Assembly: GCF_030036535.1 (NCBI RefSeq) | Contig: NZ_CP080390.1 | Location: 62,001 to 126,000 of the forward strand | Direction of reading: 5' to 3' | DNA from: Agrobacterium cucumeris | GTDB taxonomy: Bacteria > Pseudomonadota > Alphaproteobacteria > Rhizobiales > Rhizobiaceae | DNA: 64,000 nt | Shown: piece after piece, positions 52,611-61,229 of the stretch | Position numbering within the stretch: the first letter of the stretch is position 1 | Layout of the letters: the number at the start of each line of letters is the position of its first letter | Position numbers and translations under genes: made by a program | The notes under the pieces: generated by a model | What the model was told of the DNA's origin: nothing | Databases searched by the model: none | Seen by the model: the letters and a program-made list of their open reading frames with translations, nothing else

Positions 52611-55031
52611 ATTTTTTTCTCCTGAGTCTTTGGTCGATCGTTTCTCTGAGACGTTTGAGGGGGCGTTCGTTGACGACAATTCCCAATTTGATCCCGGATC
52701 ATCTTCCCGGTGCGGTATTGGACCCACTCGGCCATCAGTACCGATGATATGATCGACGTCCGCATACGTCGGTTGAACTGTGTTGGTGACCGAGGTTGCC
52801 AGTTTCAATCGTTCGAACAGGGAAGTGATATCTTCAACTTCCTCGGCAGAACTAACTGAGTGACGGGCCATTTTTTTGCGAGAATCGATTTCTTCCTTTG
52901 CCGCCGCTCGTTTCCGTTTCTCGATCGCTATCCCCAGGTTTGTTACCGTTGCGATCGTGACTTGGTGGCTTTCGTGGGCTGAGGTGTTAGCCGTCGATTC
53001 CGACCCGCAGAATTCCGGTTGCATTTGCTCTTCAGTCGTGATGACAGAAGACTGGAAAACTTCGAAGTCAATGGCGCTCGGGTAAAGGTCCGCGCTTTCC
53101 GGCATTTCCACATCCGATGTGGATGGTTCGTGCAGCTGGTTCTCCCCGAAGGAGCTTTCTTGTCTGCCTTGGAAGGAAAGCGGCGTCGTTGGAGAGATTT
53201 CCATCTGGTCGAGCGGCCTTAGCAAGTGCGCGTTCGAAACCGACGAGCGCTCTTGGAAGGCAGCAGGTTCGAGCGCTGGGAATTGAATGGAATTATTTGG
53301 CGCGCTTTGCTGAGTGAGCTTTGCACTGAGAGCCTCAACATTGTTTGCCACGAGGGGAGAAGCAATGACGTCGAGACGACTGCGATGCCTCGTCAGGCCG
53401 ACATAGGTCAGCTTATCTGAAAGAGCACCATCACAGAGGAGAATGGCGTGATCAACTGTGGCCCCCTGACTCTTATAAATTGTAGCAGCATAGCCGTAGG
53501 TAAAACCCTTAAACTCGCTATCGGTCCAAGTGACGGTTCGTCCAGATCCGTCTAACCTTGCAGTAATGCGAACCCCAGCAGATGTGCCATTCTCAGCTCG
53601 GGAAGCTTCTGTGCTATTAAGTCCGACTACAGTTGCAAAAGTACCATTGCGGATGTCCGCTTGCAGACGGTTTTCGCTGAATATAATCCTGTCTCCCAAG
53701 ACGAGATTAATCCTTTGCTGAACGCGTCTCGACGAACCCTCATCTATTCCAGATTCCGAACTTCCACTATCTATTACGCTTGACCACACACTCATTTGCT
53801 GGTCTTGCAATCCGGATTTGTCAACAAACCTCTGATGAAGAGCGATATTGGCGCGATTAACGCTCCTGTTGGAGTGTGCCATCACAAGACGATCATACAC
53901 CGGATATCGGTCGCAAACTCTATTCATCTCCTCCAGCATGCGGTCAGTGATCTGGTCTGACGCCCTGACGTTTGAGCCGCTAGGAGGAGCATATACGAAA
54001 TGGACGAGGCCCATTTGTTCGAGCGCTGTGAGATAGTGCCCGACGGCGCTCTTGGCATCGCGTCGTATGTCACGTCCGAGCTTTTCTGTTTCTATTCGCG
54101 ACCGCGCGTCGAGCTGTCGAAGCGGCTGGACGAGTTCATAGCAGCCGGCTTGCTCCATAATAATCGGAAGCAGATCACCAGGTCCAACAGGGGGCAGTTG
54201 CCGATCGTCTCCCACACATATCAGTTTCGGCCTTTCGGTTGGGTGATAGGAAGTGGCATTTGCAACTGTCTCGATTAGTTGCGCGATCTCCTGCGTCTTG
54301 GCCATCGACATTTCGTCGATCACGACGATGGTATTTTTTCCGATGGTGCGGTCTTTCGCCTTGAAAGTCGTCGCGACGTCGCGAAGACCTTTCTCACGAA
54401 GCTCCTGGGCCGCCCGGTTGGTGGGTACGAAGGCAATCAACTTTATTTTCTCGGTCGGGAGCGCTTCCTCGTTGAACCTGTCCACCGCTTCGTTCAGGGC
54501 TCCAAGTACACTTGTTTTTGCGGAACCCGCTACGCCCACCATAGTGGAAGCTCGATTTCGCCTAGACAGATAATGTAATGCTCCTCTGAGCTCCGGTGTG
54601 AAAATGCCTCTATCGGCGACCATATCAACAATGGTTCCCGGAACGCCGAAGCTTTCTTCTGCGGAAAGATTGGTGACATGACGTACAGTATTCTGTTCCG
54701 CAGCTCTCAGCTCTGTAGAGGTGTAGAGAGGTTGGCCATCTGGAGAATCAAGCCGGGTCAGTTTGTCGCTTGCGACGACCTGTTGGAATAGCAGGTCGAT
54801 TTCTTGTACCGGCCGTTTGTAGTGCGTGAGTGCCCGAGCCGCCGAAATCTTAAGTTGGTCTTGTCCGAAGCACGCATTGCGATTTGCGGCGTGGTTTACG
54901 ACCCATTCCACAATATTGCTCTCGTCCAGCAGGTTACTGAACTGGCGAAGATCTGTCTGGAAGCGCGTAGGGACAGACGTGTCAACAGCAGCCATTCCGG
55001 GATCGGACATTACAATGTCGTCGGTTGGCAT
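49722..55031 (-). CDS. GALLS: GALLS-FL, secreted virulence helicase-like protein
   Basis: The ATG at 55031 with AGGAG at eight bases gives 1769 residues, the length of full-length GALLS; a GTG three codons earlier is less likely. An N-terminal TraA/RecD-like ATPase-helicase region has Walker A GVAGSAKTS (about 166-174), Walker B VVIDEMSM (about 237-244) and motif TYVGLTRHRSR (near 541). A bipartite nuclear-localisation signal, KRKRAAAKEEIDSRKK, lies near 705. The C-terminal half has three 262-residue repeats (period 289), each with an SALLSKADERTQ motif. It is known to be exported by the VirB/D4 system and to replace VirE2 in moving T-strands to the plant nucleus. Confidence 0.96.
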   Translation of the reverse strand: MPTDDIVMSDPGMAAVDTSVPTRFQTDLRQFSNLLDESNIVEWVVNHAANRNACFGQDQLKISAARALTHYKRPVQEIDLLFQQVVASDKLTRLDSPDGQPLYTSTELRAAEQNTVRHVTNLSAEESFGVPGTIVDMVADRGIFTPELRGALHYLSRRNRASTMVGVAGSAKTSVLGALNEAVDRFNEEALPTEKIKLIAFVPTNRAAQELREKGLRDVATTFKAKDRTIGKNTIVVIDEMSMAKTQEIAQLIETVANATSYHPTERPKLICVGDDRQLPPVGPGDLLPIIMEQAGCYELVQPLRQLDARSRIETEKLGRDIRRDAKSAVGHYLTALEQMGLVHFVYAPPSGSNVRASDQITDRMLEEMNRVCDRYPVYDRLVMAHSNRSVNRANIALHQRFVDKSGLQDQQMSVWSSVIDSGSSESGIDEGSSRRVQQRINLVLGDRIIFSENRLQADIRNGTFATVVGLNSTEASRAENGTSAGVRITARLDGSGRTVTWTDSEFKGFTYGYAATIYKSQGATVDHAILLCDGALSDKLTYVGLTRHRSRLDVIASPLVANNVEALSAKLTQQSAPNNSIQFPALEPAAFQERSSVSNAHLLRPLDQMEISPTTPLSFQGRQESSFGENQLHEPSTSDVEMPESADLYPSAIDFEVFQSSVITTEEQMQPEFCGSESTANTSAHESHQVTIATVTNLGIAIEKRKRAAAKEEIDSRKKMARHSVSSAEEVEDITSLFERLKLATSVTNTVQPTYADVDHIIGTDGRVGPIPHREDDPGSNWELSSTNAPSNVSEKRSTKDSGEKNMASNDQKMQGADSAGSERHFSQTSIVEALQAGDHKKLVETLAATGSLVEKADAGSALKAMADAYERDIKADPEKVRMLYANRRVDVDALAKEIEKQGLASGRLSGDPVSFKAFNNKDIRFRVGDRLSVTSSYRNLIAGEAGRIEKIEGKSVTFKPDGSSQSKTFEASTGEPGDRGVKGYKIEGPMTVIGSAYELTRHDDGKRVDQIYLLNDAAHGINANSALLSKADERTQLFTSLKDTADRDILARQLGKPGSELYQDKFPALPDYTAAIDRIAKRQEVVAARGEEKTSAPIDLAPQTPPDAADAAVNNQKRIVEALQAGDHKKLVETLAATGSLVENTNLVSTLKAIAQTYERDISADPEKVRALYANKRDHVDLLAEEIEKQGLASGRLSGDPVSFKAFNNKDIRFRVGDRLSVTSSYRNLIAGEAGRIEKIEGKSVTFKPDGSSQSKTFEASTGEPGDRGVKGYKIEGPTTIIGSAYEIRNHDDGRRVDQVYVLHSAIFGSNAASALLSKADERTQVFTVQSDTADRHILASQLSKPGSELYQDKFPVSPDYAAAIDRIAKREELRAGRGEESPTVQMEPVNQTPYEAGHWTPDSQKSVVEALQAGDHKKLVETLAATGSLVEKADAGSALKAMADAYERDIKADPEKVRMLYANRRVDVDALAKEIEKQGLASGRLSGDPVSFKAFNNKDIRFRVGDRLSVTSSYRNLIAGEAGRIEKIEGKSVTFKPDGSSQSKTFEASTGEPGDRGVKGYKIEGPMTVIGSAYELTRHDDGKRVDQIYLLNDAAHGINANSALLSKADERTQLFTSLKDTADRDILARQLGKPGSELYQDKFPALPDYTAAIDRIAKRQEVVAARGEVKPIERTEAPEIPQVQATIVGETSIIRLPDRIKTNREKPQELDVVSKEGHETTGSLRQSVQESNAAPKQTSPKAANDVDRLTRDFDERIRVRGDGRGL
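50019..50804 (-). repeat. GALLS repeat copy 3
   Basis: 786 bases coding 262 residues from IVEALQAGDHKK to AARGE. Nearly identical to copy 1 at an offset of exactly 1734 bases (2 x 867). Confidence 0.9.
50886..51671 (-). repeat. GALLS repeat copy 2
   Basis: The same 262-residue unit at an offset of 867 bases, more diverged at both ends (LVENTNLVSTLKAIAQ, NHDDGRRVDQVYVLHSAIFG) while the middle part is conserved. Confidence 0.9.
51753..52538 (-). repeat. GALLS repeat copy 1
   Basis: The first unit starts 24 residues after the GALLS-CT start. It is nearly identical in DNA to copy 3, which suggests recent duplication or conversion between the outer copies. Confidence 0.9.
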
Positions 55032-55684
55032 GCTTGCCACTCCTATTCCCCTCGCTTTCCAATCGTGTGTGATCAGCCAGCCAGGATGGAAAGTTCGGTA
55101 ACGGTGCTGATTTCAAAACTCAATGAGCATCCGGTGCGGTCTCAAAGCCATTGAGGGGACATGGTGTTCATCAAAACCTAGAAGTCAGTTAGATGGCCCG
55201 CGTGGCTCCAAGTATATCTGAGGAAGAATTGAATTCCTTAAGCTCAGATGAGCAATCTTTCTATGGTGGATCGATTGCGAGGACTATAACTTGATATCAG
55301 GAACGCTTCTACACATGAAAAATTCAAAATCGCTACAAATGAAACTTTGGAAATGTTTACCTTTAAGGGTTACGGTTTGCAGTTTGTAATCATTAACGTT
55401 GGGTCGCTGGTTCGATCGAGCCTGTTCGTTGAAACGCGACTTTCATGCCTTTAGGCGAAGCGCGACAACAGTCCGCCGACGTCTGCGTGCTGAACCGTAT
55501 GCTTCGAGATCTTCTCACCGCCACCTACCGACAATGATGTGACCAACCATGTCGCTCGGCTTAACTCAAGGAACACGAATATTGCACCTCTGTGCGGATT
55601 TCGGTCTTATTGTCGTAATGACTCTGGGAAGCTTCATGATCGTCTCCTGGAGCTTGATTGCACCCCGTGCGACCACACTCTCGC
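55032..55684. other. GALLS upstream region
   Basis: No gene is supported. It contains the VirG-box candidate at 55332-55345 and a weaker neighbour, CTACACATGAAAAA, near 55308-55320. Confidence 0.5.
55332..55345 (+). promoter_or_regulatory. Candidate vir box upstream of GALLS
   Basis: GCTACAAATGAAAC matches 13 of 14 positions of the VirG-box consensus RYTNCAATTGNAAY. It lies about 300 bases before the GALLS start, in opposite orientation to the gene. The same CAAATGAAAC core occurs upstream of tzs. Confidence 0.5.
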
Positions 55685-56030
55685 AGAGCGCTGGGCGCAG
55701 TTCACGCCTGCGGAAGTCCAGAGTGGCGTCAAGCTGGCGAGCGAAACCGGTCAGGTGCTGAAGACCATCGAAGGCTATATCGTCACGGTAAATCATGACG
55801 CGGACTCGAGCGCGACGTCGGCACGCGAACAGTCGGTCCGCCTTGCCGAGGTCAATACGGCAGTCAACCTGATAGACCAAATCATCAGCAGAATGCAGCG
55901 ATGGCAAAGCGAGCAACGCGGCGAGCGCCTCGCGCGCGGGGTGAGGCCGCACGGCTTTGCGATCTCGTCGGCCGGTCGGACCTCTCGCCCGGTTTGCCTC
56001 CCCAGCACCGCGGATGGCGTCGGGTGTGAC
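55685..56030 (+). pseudogene. Methyl-accepting chemotaxis protein remnant (second)
   Basis: The plus frame has SGVKLASETGQVLKTIEGYI, then TSAREQSVRLAEVNTAVNLIDQ, the conserved MCP signalling-domain tip and its following helix. One base is missing near 55885; in the next frame the match resumes with QQNAAMAKRATRR and ends near LPPQHRGWRR. No N-terminal receptor part is present. A 212-codon antisense frame here is a shadow. Confidence 0.65.
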
Positions 56031-56200
56031 CAAGGCCATTGCCGACAAAGCTGCCGTCAAGCAGGTGGCTAGGCAAGAGTTCCGAGTTGCCCTCCCCGAT
56101 CCGAACGGTGAACCTTTCGCACTCGGGGTGATTCCAAGAGGCTCGCCCACCGAACGAGAGGGGAGCGTCAGGACAGCCCTCGGTGATCGCGCCTCAGGCT

Positions 56201-56947
56201 TCATTCTTGCCCAGGGTTCGAAGAGATTTTTGCCGAACTCTCGGCACCCTCCTTAAGCGCCACACCGCTCAACTGCAAGCGCAGCGCCTCCCGGACGATC
56301 CAGGCGATCTTATCCGCGGCAATCTCGTAGCCGAGCCCGTCGGCGTGAATATTCGAAATGCAGTTACGCTCGCTGTCGCGCCGTCCTGCCTGGGGGCGGA
56401 AGGTGATGTAGGCACCCAGACTGTCAGGCACGCTTAACCCCGGTCTCTCGCCGATCAGGACGATTGCAACCTCCGCACCGAACGCCGCCGCCGCCTCGTC
56501 GCCGAATGCTACCCGCGCCTGTTCGCCCAAAATCACCGGGGCGACACTGAAGCCGCCAAGACGCTTCATGCATGCCTTGAAAAGCGGAACGGCATGACGC
56601 TCGACCGCCGAGGCGGAAAGCCCGTCCGCGATGACGAACGCGATGTCATGGCTATCCCCTGGCATTGGAAGATCGGCTGCAAGCGGCTGGCGACCCAGAT
56701 CCGGGCGCGACAAGTAGATGGTACGATCCGTGGCGCAGGACCTGATCCGGATCGTTGATACCGGTGCAAGCTGCTTGGCGAGGGCGACAAAATCCACTTG
56801 ACCGTGCACGGCGTCCCTGGCCTTCGCATGGGCCAGCTGGAAATCCAGAATTGCCGAGGTCGGCAACGCGTCGCCCGCTCTACCGAGTCCAATCCGGGCG
56901 CGTGTCGAATGGCGGAAGCGCTCAAACGGGTCTCGACCCCAACTCAT
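56201..56947 (-). CDS. eutC: Ethanolamine ammonia-lyase small subunit
   Basis: 248 residues; the start overlaps the eutB stop (ATGA). ARIGLGRAGDALPTSAILDF (near residue 16), FVIADGLSASAVERHA, GERPGLSVPDSLGAYITF and RNCISNIHADGLGYEIAADK are the EutC signatures. With EutB it forms the adenosylcobalamin-dependent lyase that converts ethanolamine to acetaldehyde and ammonia in the cytoplasm. No eutA reactivase or shell genes are in the window. Confidence 0.95.
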   Translation of the reverse strand: MSWGRDPFERFRHSTRARIGLGRAGDALPTSAILDFQLAHAKARDAVHGQVDFVALAKQLAPVSTIRIRSCATDRTIYLSRPDLGRQPLAADLPMPGDSHDIAFVIADGLSASAVERHAVPLFKACMKRLGGFSVAPVILGEQARVAFGDEAAAAFGAEVAIVLIGERPGLSVPDSLGAYITFRPQAGRRDSERNCISNIHADGLGYEIAADKIAWIVREALRLQLSGVALKEGAESSAKISSNPGQE

Positions 56948-58335
56948 GCGGACACCCCGTAGCTCAAGAGATTGCGAGAGAATTGGCCCGAGGCGCTGGC
57001 GGGCGCCAGCCGGCCCGAGTGATCAAGCATGCCCATGCGATTGAGCCAAGCCTCAAATTCGGGCGCCGGCGGACGATTGAACTGATGCCTGAGGCCGACA
57101 ATATCGTGATAAGACAGGCTCTGGTAGTTAAGCATGACGTCATCAGCGCCGGGCACGGCAATCATGAAACTGACGCCCGCGACAGTCAATAGCACCATCA
57201 GATTGTCCATGTCGTCCTGGTCTGCCTCGGCATGGTTGGTATAGCAGACATCGACCCCCATCGGCACACCGAGCAGTTTTCCGCAGAAATGATCCTCTAG
57301 CCCGGCGCGAATGATCTGTTTGGCGTCGAACAGATATTCCGGTCCGATGAAACCGACCACGGTGTTGACGAGCAGCGGGCGGAGTTCACGTGCGACTGCG
57401 TAAGCCCGCACCTCGACCGTCTGTTCATCCACGCCGTGATGTGCATCTGCCGAAAGAGCGCTGCCCTGACCGGTCTCCAGATACATCACGTTGTTTCCGA
57501 CGCTGCCGCGCTTCATCGACAGCGCGGCGTCATTGCCTTCCCTGAGAACGGCGAGATCGACGCCGAAACCATTGTTGGCAGCCTCAGTGCCGGCAATCGA
57601 CTGGAACACAAGATCGAGCGGCGCCCCGGCCTCGATCGCCTTGATGGAAGTGGTGACATGAGTCAGCACGCAGGATTGGGTGGGAATCTCGAACCGCTCG
57701 CGCAGCCGGTCGAAAAGGACCATCAACCTGGTGCAGGCATCGAGGTTGTCGGTGGCGGGATTTATGCCGATCACCGCATCGCCGATTCCGTAGAGAAGGC
57801 CGTCGAGTGTCGAACCGGCGACGCCTTCTGGATCGTCGGTCGGGTGGTTGGGCTGGAGCCGGCTCGACAGCCTGCCCGGCAGGCCGATGGTGGAGCGGAA
57901 GGCAGTGACCACGTTACATTTACCGGCAACGGTGATCAGATCGTGATTGCGCATGATCTTGGAGACCGCCGCGACCATTTCCGGCGTGAGGCCCGTCGCA
58001 AGTGCTGCCAGCCTTTCGGTTGTCGCGTCGTAGGAGAGAAGCCAATTGCGAAACTCGCCGACCGTCATATGTGAAACTGGCGCGAAGGCAATTGGGTCGT
58101 GGCGATCGATGATCAACCGGCTGACCTCGTCGACTTCGTAGGGGATCAACAGATCCTCCAGGAATGTCTTGAGCGGCATGTCGGCAAGCAGGCAGCGGGC
58201 AGCGACCCGCCGCTCGTTGCTTGACGCTGCAACCCCCGCAAGCACATCGCCTGACTTGAGTGGCGAGGCACAGGCCATGACCGATTTCAGGTCGGCGAAG
58301 ACATGGCGCTCGCGTCCAAGTATGATCGAATACAT
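56944..58335 (-). CDS. eutB: Ethanolamine ammonia-lyase large subunit
   Basis: The ATG at 58335 follows GGAG at five bases and gives 463 residues; 34 open codons upstream do not belong to the family. FADLKSVMACASPLKSGDVL, IGDAVIGINPATDN, FQSIAGTEAANNGFGVDL, YLETGQGSALSADAHHGVD and CYTNHAEADQDDMDN are conserved EutB sequence around the catalytic TIM barrel. It precedes eutC with a four-base overlap. Confidence 0.95.
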   Translation of the reverse strand: MYSIILGRERHVFADLKSVMACASPLKSGDVLAGVAASSNERRVAARCLLADMPLKTFLEDLLIPYEVDEVSRLIIDRHDPIAFAPVSHMTVGEFRNWLLSYDATTERLAALATGLTPEMVAAVSKIMRNHDLITVAGKCNVVTAFRSTIGLPGRLSSRLQPNHPTDDPEGVAGSTLDGLLYGIGDAVIGINPATDNLDACTRLMVLFDRLRERFEIPTQSCVLTHVTTSIKAIEAGAPLDLVFQSIAGTEAANNGFGVDLAVLREGNDAALSMKRGSVGNNVMYLETGQGSALSADAHHGVDEQTVEVRAYAVARELRPLLVNTVVGFIGPEYLFDAKQIIRAGLEDHFCGKLLGVPMGVDVCYTNHAEADQDDMDNLMVLLTVAGVSFMIAVPGADDVMLNYQSLSYHDIVGLRHQFNRPPAPEFEAWLNRMGMLDHSGRLAPASASGQFSRNLLSYGVSA

Positions 58336-58609
58336 TTTATCTCCGCTCGTGGGTATCAGGCAGCCCATTTCTTGCGCAAGGGCGAAGCTACCTTCAAGAT
58401 TGTAAGTCCAGCCCGAACTGGGCAGTGCGGGCGCCATGCCTCCTGAAAGCTATGCACGATCCATGCCACTCCTGGCTTGGGCGCGCGCGGTCCATTCATC
58501 GAAGGGCTTGTGCTCCTAAGGTGCCTCCGGACGATGCAAGCCGTGACCGAAGCATTTCGGATCCGCCATGGATCATGAGGCGTTCGGAACTCGATTGCCC
58601 GAGGCGGCT

Positions 58610-59398
58610 TCAACTGACCGTTTGCCCGGCCTTCACTGTCGAGGCTGCCTTTCCAATGAGCCTGGAGAGATAGCTGCCAACCGCAGCTTGGTCATCCGCG
58701 GCCACCAGGAGGTCATTTCTCACCTCTATCATGACATTTGGAATACCGTTCGCGATGCCGTGCTCGACGAGCGTGTGCGTGACCCCATCGGCTGGACCGT
58801 ATGGCTGGTTGCGCATGACGACATACTTGCGATCGGCCCCTTCGAATTCCGCGAGAATTGCATCTGCGAGCGTCGTGTCGCTGTCGTGCAATATCCCGAT
58901 CTCGACCTCGCGCTTCTTGCCGAAATAGACGGGGGTGAAACTATGGACTGTGACGAGCATCGTCCCGCGCCCCTGGGCCTTGCGAGAGGCGAGAATTTCG
59001 GACAGTCCATCACGAAAGGGTAGATAAATCTCGTTGATCCGCGTCAGGCGATCTGCTTCCGGCATGCTCTGATTTCCCGGAACGTCATAGATCTCGCTTT
59101 TGCCAACAATTGCAGACACTGCCTCCGGCGGGCGATTGCAGTCGTAAACGAGCCGCGAAAAGCGCTGGTAATAGAGGACCGCATCGAGAGATGACGAAAG
59201 ATATCGTGCGAGTTCCAGGGCGCCCGGATCCCAGGCGATATGACTTGAACGCGCAGACGCATCAAGGCCGAGGTCGCCGAGTGAAGGCGGGATCAGGTGT
59301 GAAGCATGCTCGCATACGATTACAAACTTGCCGAGCGCGGCCTTGTTTTCGATCGCGATTGCAGACTCGCCAGGGGCGAGCAACGACAATTTACCCAT
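58610..59398 (-). CDS. N-formylglutamate amidohydrolase-family protein
   Basis: The ATG at 59398 with GGAG upstream gives 262 residues. FVIVCEHASHLIPPSLGDLG, AWDPGALELARYLS, RLVYDCNRPPEA, TVHSFTPVYFGKKREVEIG and NVMIEVRNDLL mark the FGase family, but it is only distantly like hutG in this window. The real substrate may be another N-acyl compound, since it leads a eutB-eutC transcript (274-base gap) and lies opposite an amidase gene. Function beyond amide or formamide hydrolysis is not known. Confidence 0.8.
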   Translation of the reverse strand: MGKLSLLAPGESAIAIENKAALGKFVIVCEHASHLIPPSLGDLGLDASARSSHIAWDPGALELARYLSSSLDAVLYYQRFSRLVYDCNRPPEAVSAIVGKSEIYDVPGNQSMPEADRLTRINEIYLPFRDGLSEILASRKAQGRGTMLVTVHSFTPVYFGKKREVEIGILHDSDTTLADAILAEFEGADRKYVVMRNQPYGPADGVTHTLVEHGIANGIPNVMIEVRNDLLVAADDQAAVGSYLSRLIGKAASTVKAGQTVS

Positions 59399-59707
59399 AA
59401 CAGTCTCCGTTGATATCCACACAATAACAACGAAAACAATAAAAGCAACATGATATCAACATTGCATAAAGTAGCCCTCTGTCGCGGTGGAGGTTTCGCC
59501 ACGTCACGGCCCCTCGTTCGCTACGCCGATTTCTAACTGTTGCCGAAAACATGGGCAAAATGCCTGCAAAATATGCCTTTTTGTAAGGCAGATCCTCAGA
59601 GCATTTTATCCAATTCCCATCCTGTGCCGACGCTTGTGCTGTCAGCCGCGATCACTCTCATGGCGATTTTCTTAGCTACGGAAATTGAAAAACCCTCATC
59701 GGGTGTG

Positions 59708-59736
59708 TTGACAAACGCAAAATATCCACATAAATC
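59708..59736 (+). promoter_or_regulatory. Candidate promoter of the amidase operon
   Basis: TTGACA, then 17 bases, then TAAATC. The -35 match is perfect, the -10 only moderate. It ends 23 bases before the amidase start. Confidence 0.4.
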
Positions 59737-59759
59737 CACATTCCAAGGAGATCGCAATC

Positions 59760-61229
59760 GTGGATTTTTCAGTTCTTTCGCTCAGCTCAGCAATTGTTTC
59801 CGGCAAGCTCACATCCGAAGCGCTCGTTCAGGAATGCCTGGCGCGCATTGCGCGGCTGAACCCCATCGTCAATGCCTTCAGCCAGGTGTTTGAAGAACAG
59901 GCCCTCAAAGAAGCGAGGGCCTGCGATCGCGAGGCAGCCGAAGGTCGGTTCCGTGGTCCTCTTCATGGTATCCCGATGGGCGTGAAGGACCTCTTCTTCG
60001 TGGAAGGGCAGCTATGCCAGCGCGGATCTCGTGCCTATAAGGATTTCGCTCCCAAGATGACGGCGCCGATCGTCCAGAGGATGATTGACGCCGGATCTAT
60101 CATCATCGGCAAGACGACAACTACCGAAATGGGGTGGTCCGGTTCCGGCTTTTCCGAATTCTATGGCCCGACGCGCAATCCATGGGACCCCAAGCTCACA
60201 AGTGGTGGTTCGAGCTCGGGTTCGGGTGCTGCGCTCGCGGCCCGAATGGTTCCCTTCACATTGGGGTCCGATGGTGGCGGTTCCGTGCGCATCCCGGCAG
60301 CTTTCTGCGGTGTGTTTGCCATGAAGGGCTCGCTGGGGCGCGTTCCGGCTTGGCCCTGGAGCGCGACGGAGATGCTGTCCCACGCCGGTCCGATGAGCGT
60401 CACGGCAAAGGATAGCGCTTTCTTGTTCAATATTGCCAAGGGGCCCGATCCGCGAGACCATCAGGCGCTGCCGGACGACGGAGCAGATTACACTGAAACG
60501 CGATCGACAAAGTCCCTCCGGATTGGTTTTGCACCAAGCCTCTTCGGGTTCAAAGTCGCGCCGGAAATCGACCGGGTCGTGCGCGAAGCGGTCGATGCGC
60601 TCACCAAGGCGCTCACTATCGATGTTCGTTCGGTTTCCCCGGACTGGGAAGATCCGATCCGTATCTTCGAGACACTCTGGGTTGCCGGCCGGGGCGTCGC
60701 CTATGGGTCCCAGTCGGATCTTTCCGATTTTGGCAGCGGTTTCCGTGCGCTCGTCGAAGCGTCGGCACGCTACGATCTTAAGGATTATCTCTCGGCTGCG
60801 AAAGCGCGCGCGGAATTTGCTGGTCGCGTGCACGCACTCTTTGAGGACGTCGACCTGCTCCTCTTGCCAACCATCCCGGTCGAGCCGTTTGCGGCGGATC
60901 GGGAGGCGCCCGAAGGGTTCCAATCGCCCTCGGAAGTCCTCGCGTGGACGGGCTGGACGCCCTTTACATATCCCTTCAATCTTTCCGGCAACCCGGCAGC
61001 CTCGTTGCCTTGCGGCCTGACCGTCAACGGGTTGCCCGTTGGCCTGCAGGTCGTCGGCCGTCGCCACGCCGATGCGCTTGTCATGGCATTCTGCCAGCAG
61101 GCCGAGGACCATCTTTTCAAAAACAACAATCCTCCACTTGTCGTTGCTGGCGACAAGATGGGGTGGGGAACGCCCAGCAAATCAACTGTGGAGATGTCGT
61201 CATGGAGTTCAATAGAAGATCGCTCTTAA
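59760..61229 (+). CDS. Amidase-signature-family amidase
   Basis: A GTG start with AAGGAG nine bases upstream; 489 residues. The Ser-Ser-Lys triad is complete: Lys76 in IPMGVKDLFF, Ser151 (or 152) in TSGGSSSGSGAAL, and the nucleophile Ser175 in GSDGGGSVRIPAAFCG. It hydrolyses an amide in the cytoplasm. It overlaps the binding-protein gene by 28 bases, which indicates one operon with the peptide-type importer. Together with divergent ethanolamine ammonia-lyase it may use an ethanolamide, but that is speculative. Confidence 0.9.
   Translation: MDFSVLSLSSAIVSGKLTSEALVQECLARIARLNPIVNAFSQVFEEQALKEARACDREAAEGRFRGPLHGIPMGVKDLFFVEGQLCQRGSRAYKDFAPKMTAPIVQRMIDAGSIIIGKTTTTEMGWSGSGFSEFYGPTRNPWDPKLTSGGSSSGSGAALAARMVPFTLGSDGGGSVRIPAAFCGVFAMKGSLGRVPAWPWSATEMLSHAGPMSVTAKDSAFLFNIAKGPDPRDHQALPDDGADYTETRSTKSLRIGFAPSLFGFKVAPEIDRVVREAVDALTKALTIDVRSVSPDWEDPIRIFETLWVAGRGVAYGSQSDLSDFGSGFRALVEASARYDLKDYLSAAKARAEFAGRVHALFEDVDLLLLPTIPVEPFAADREAPEGFQSPSEVLAWTGWTPFTYPFNLSGNPAASLPCGLTVNGLPVGLQVVGRRHADALVMAFCQQAEDHLFKNNNPPLVVAGDKMGWGTPSKSTVEMSSWSSIEDRS

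Noticed and set aside
55566..56204. 212-codon minus-strand frame
   Set aside because: Antisense to a clear chemoreceptor remnant; composition-driven.
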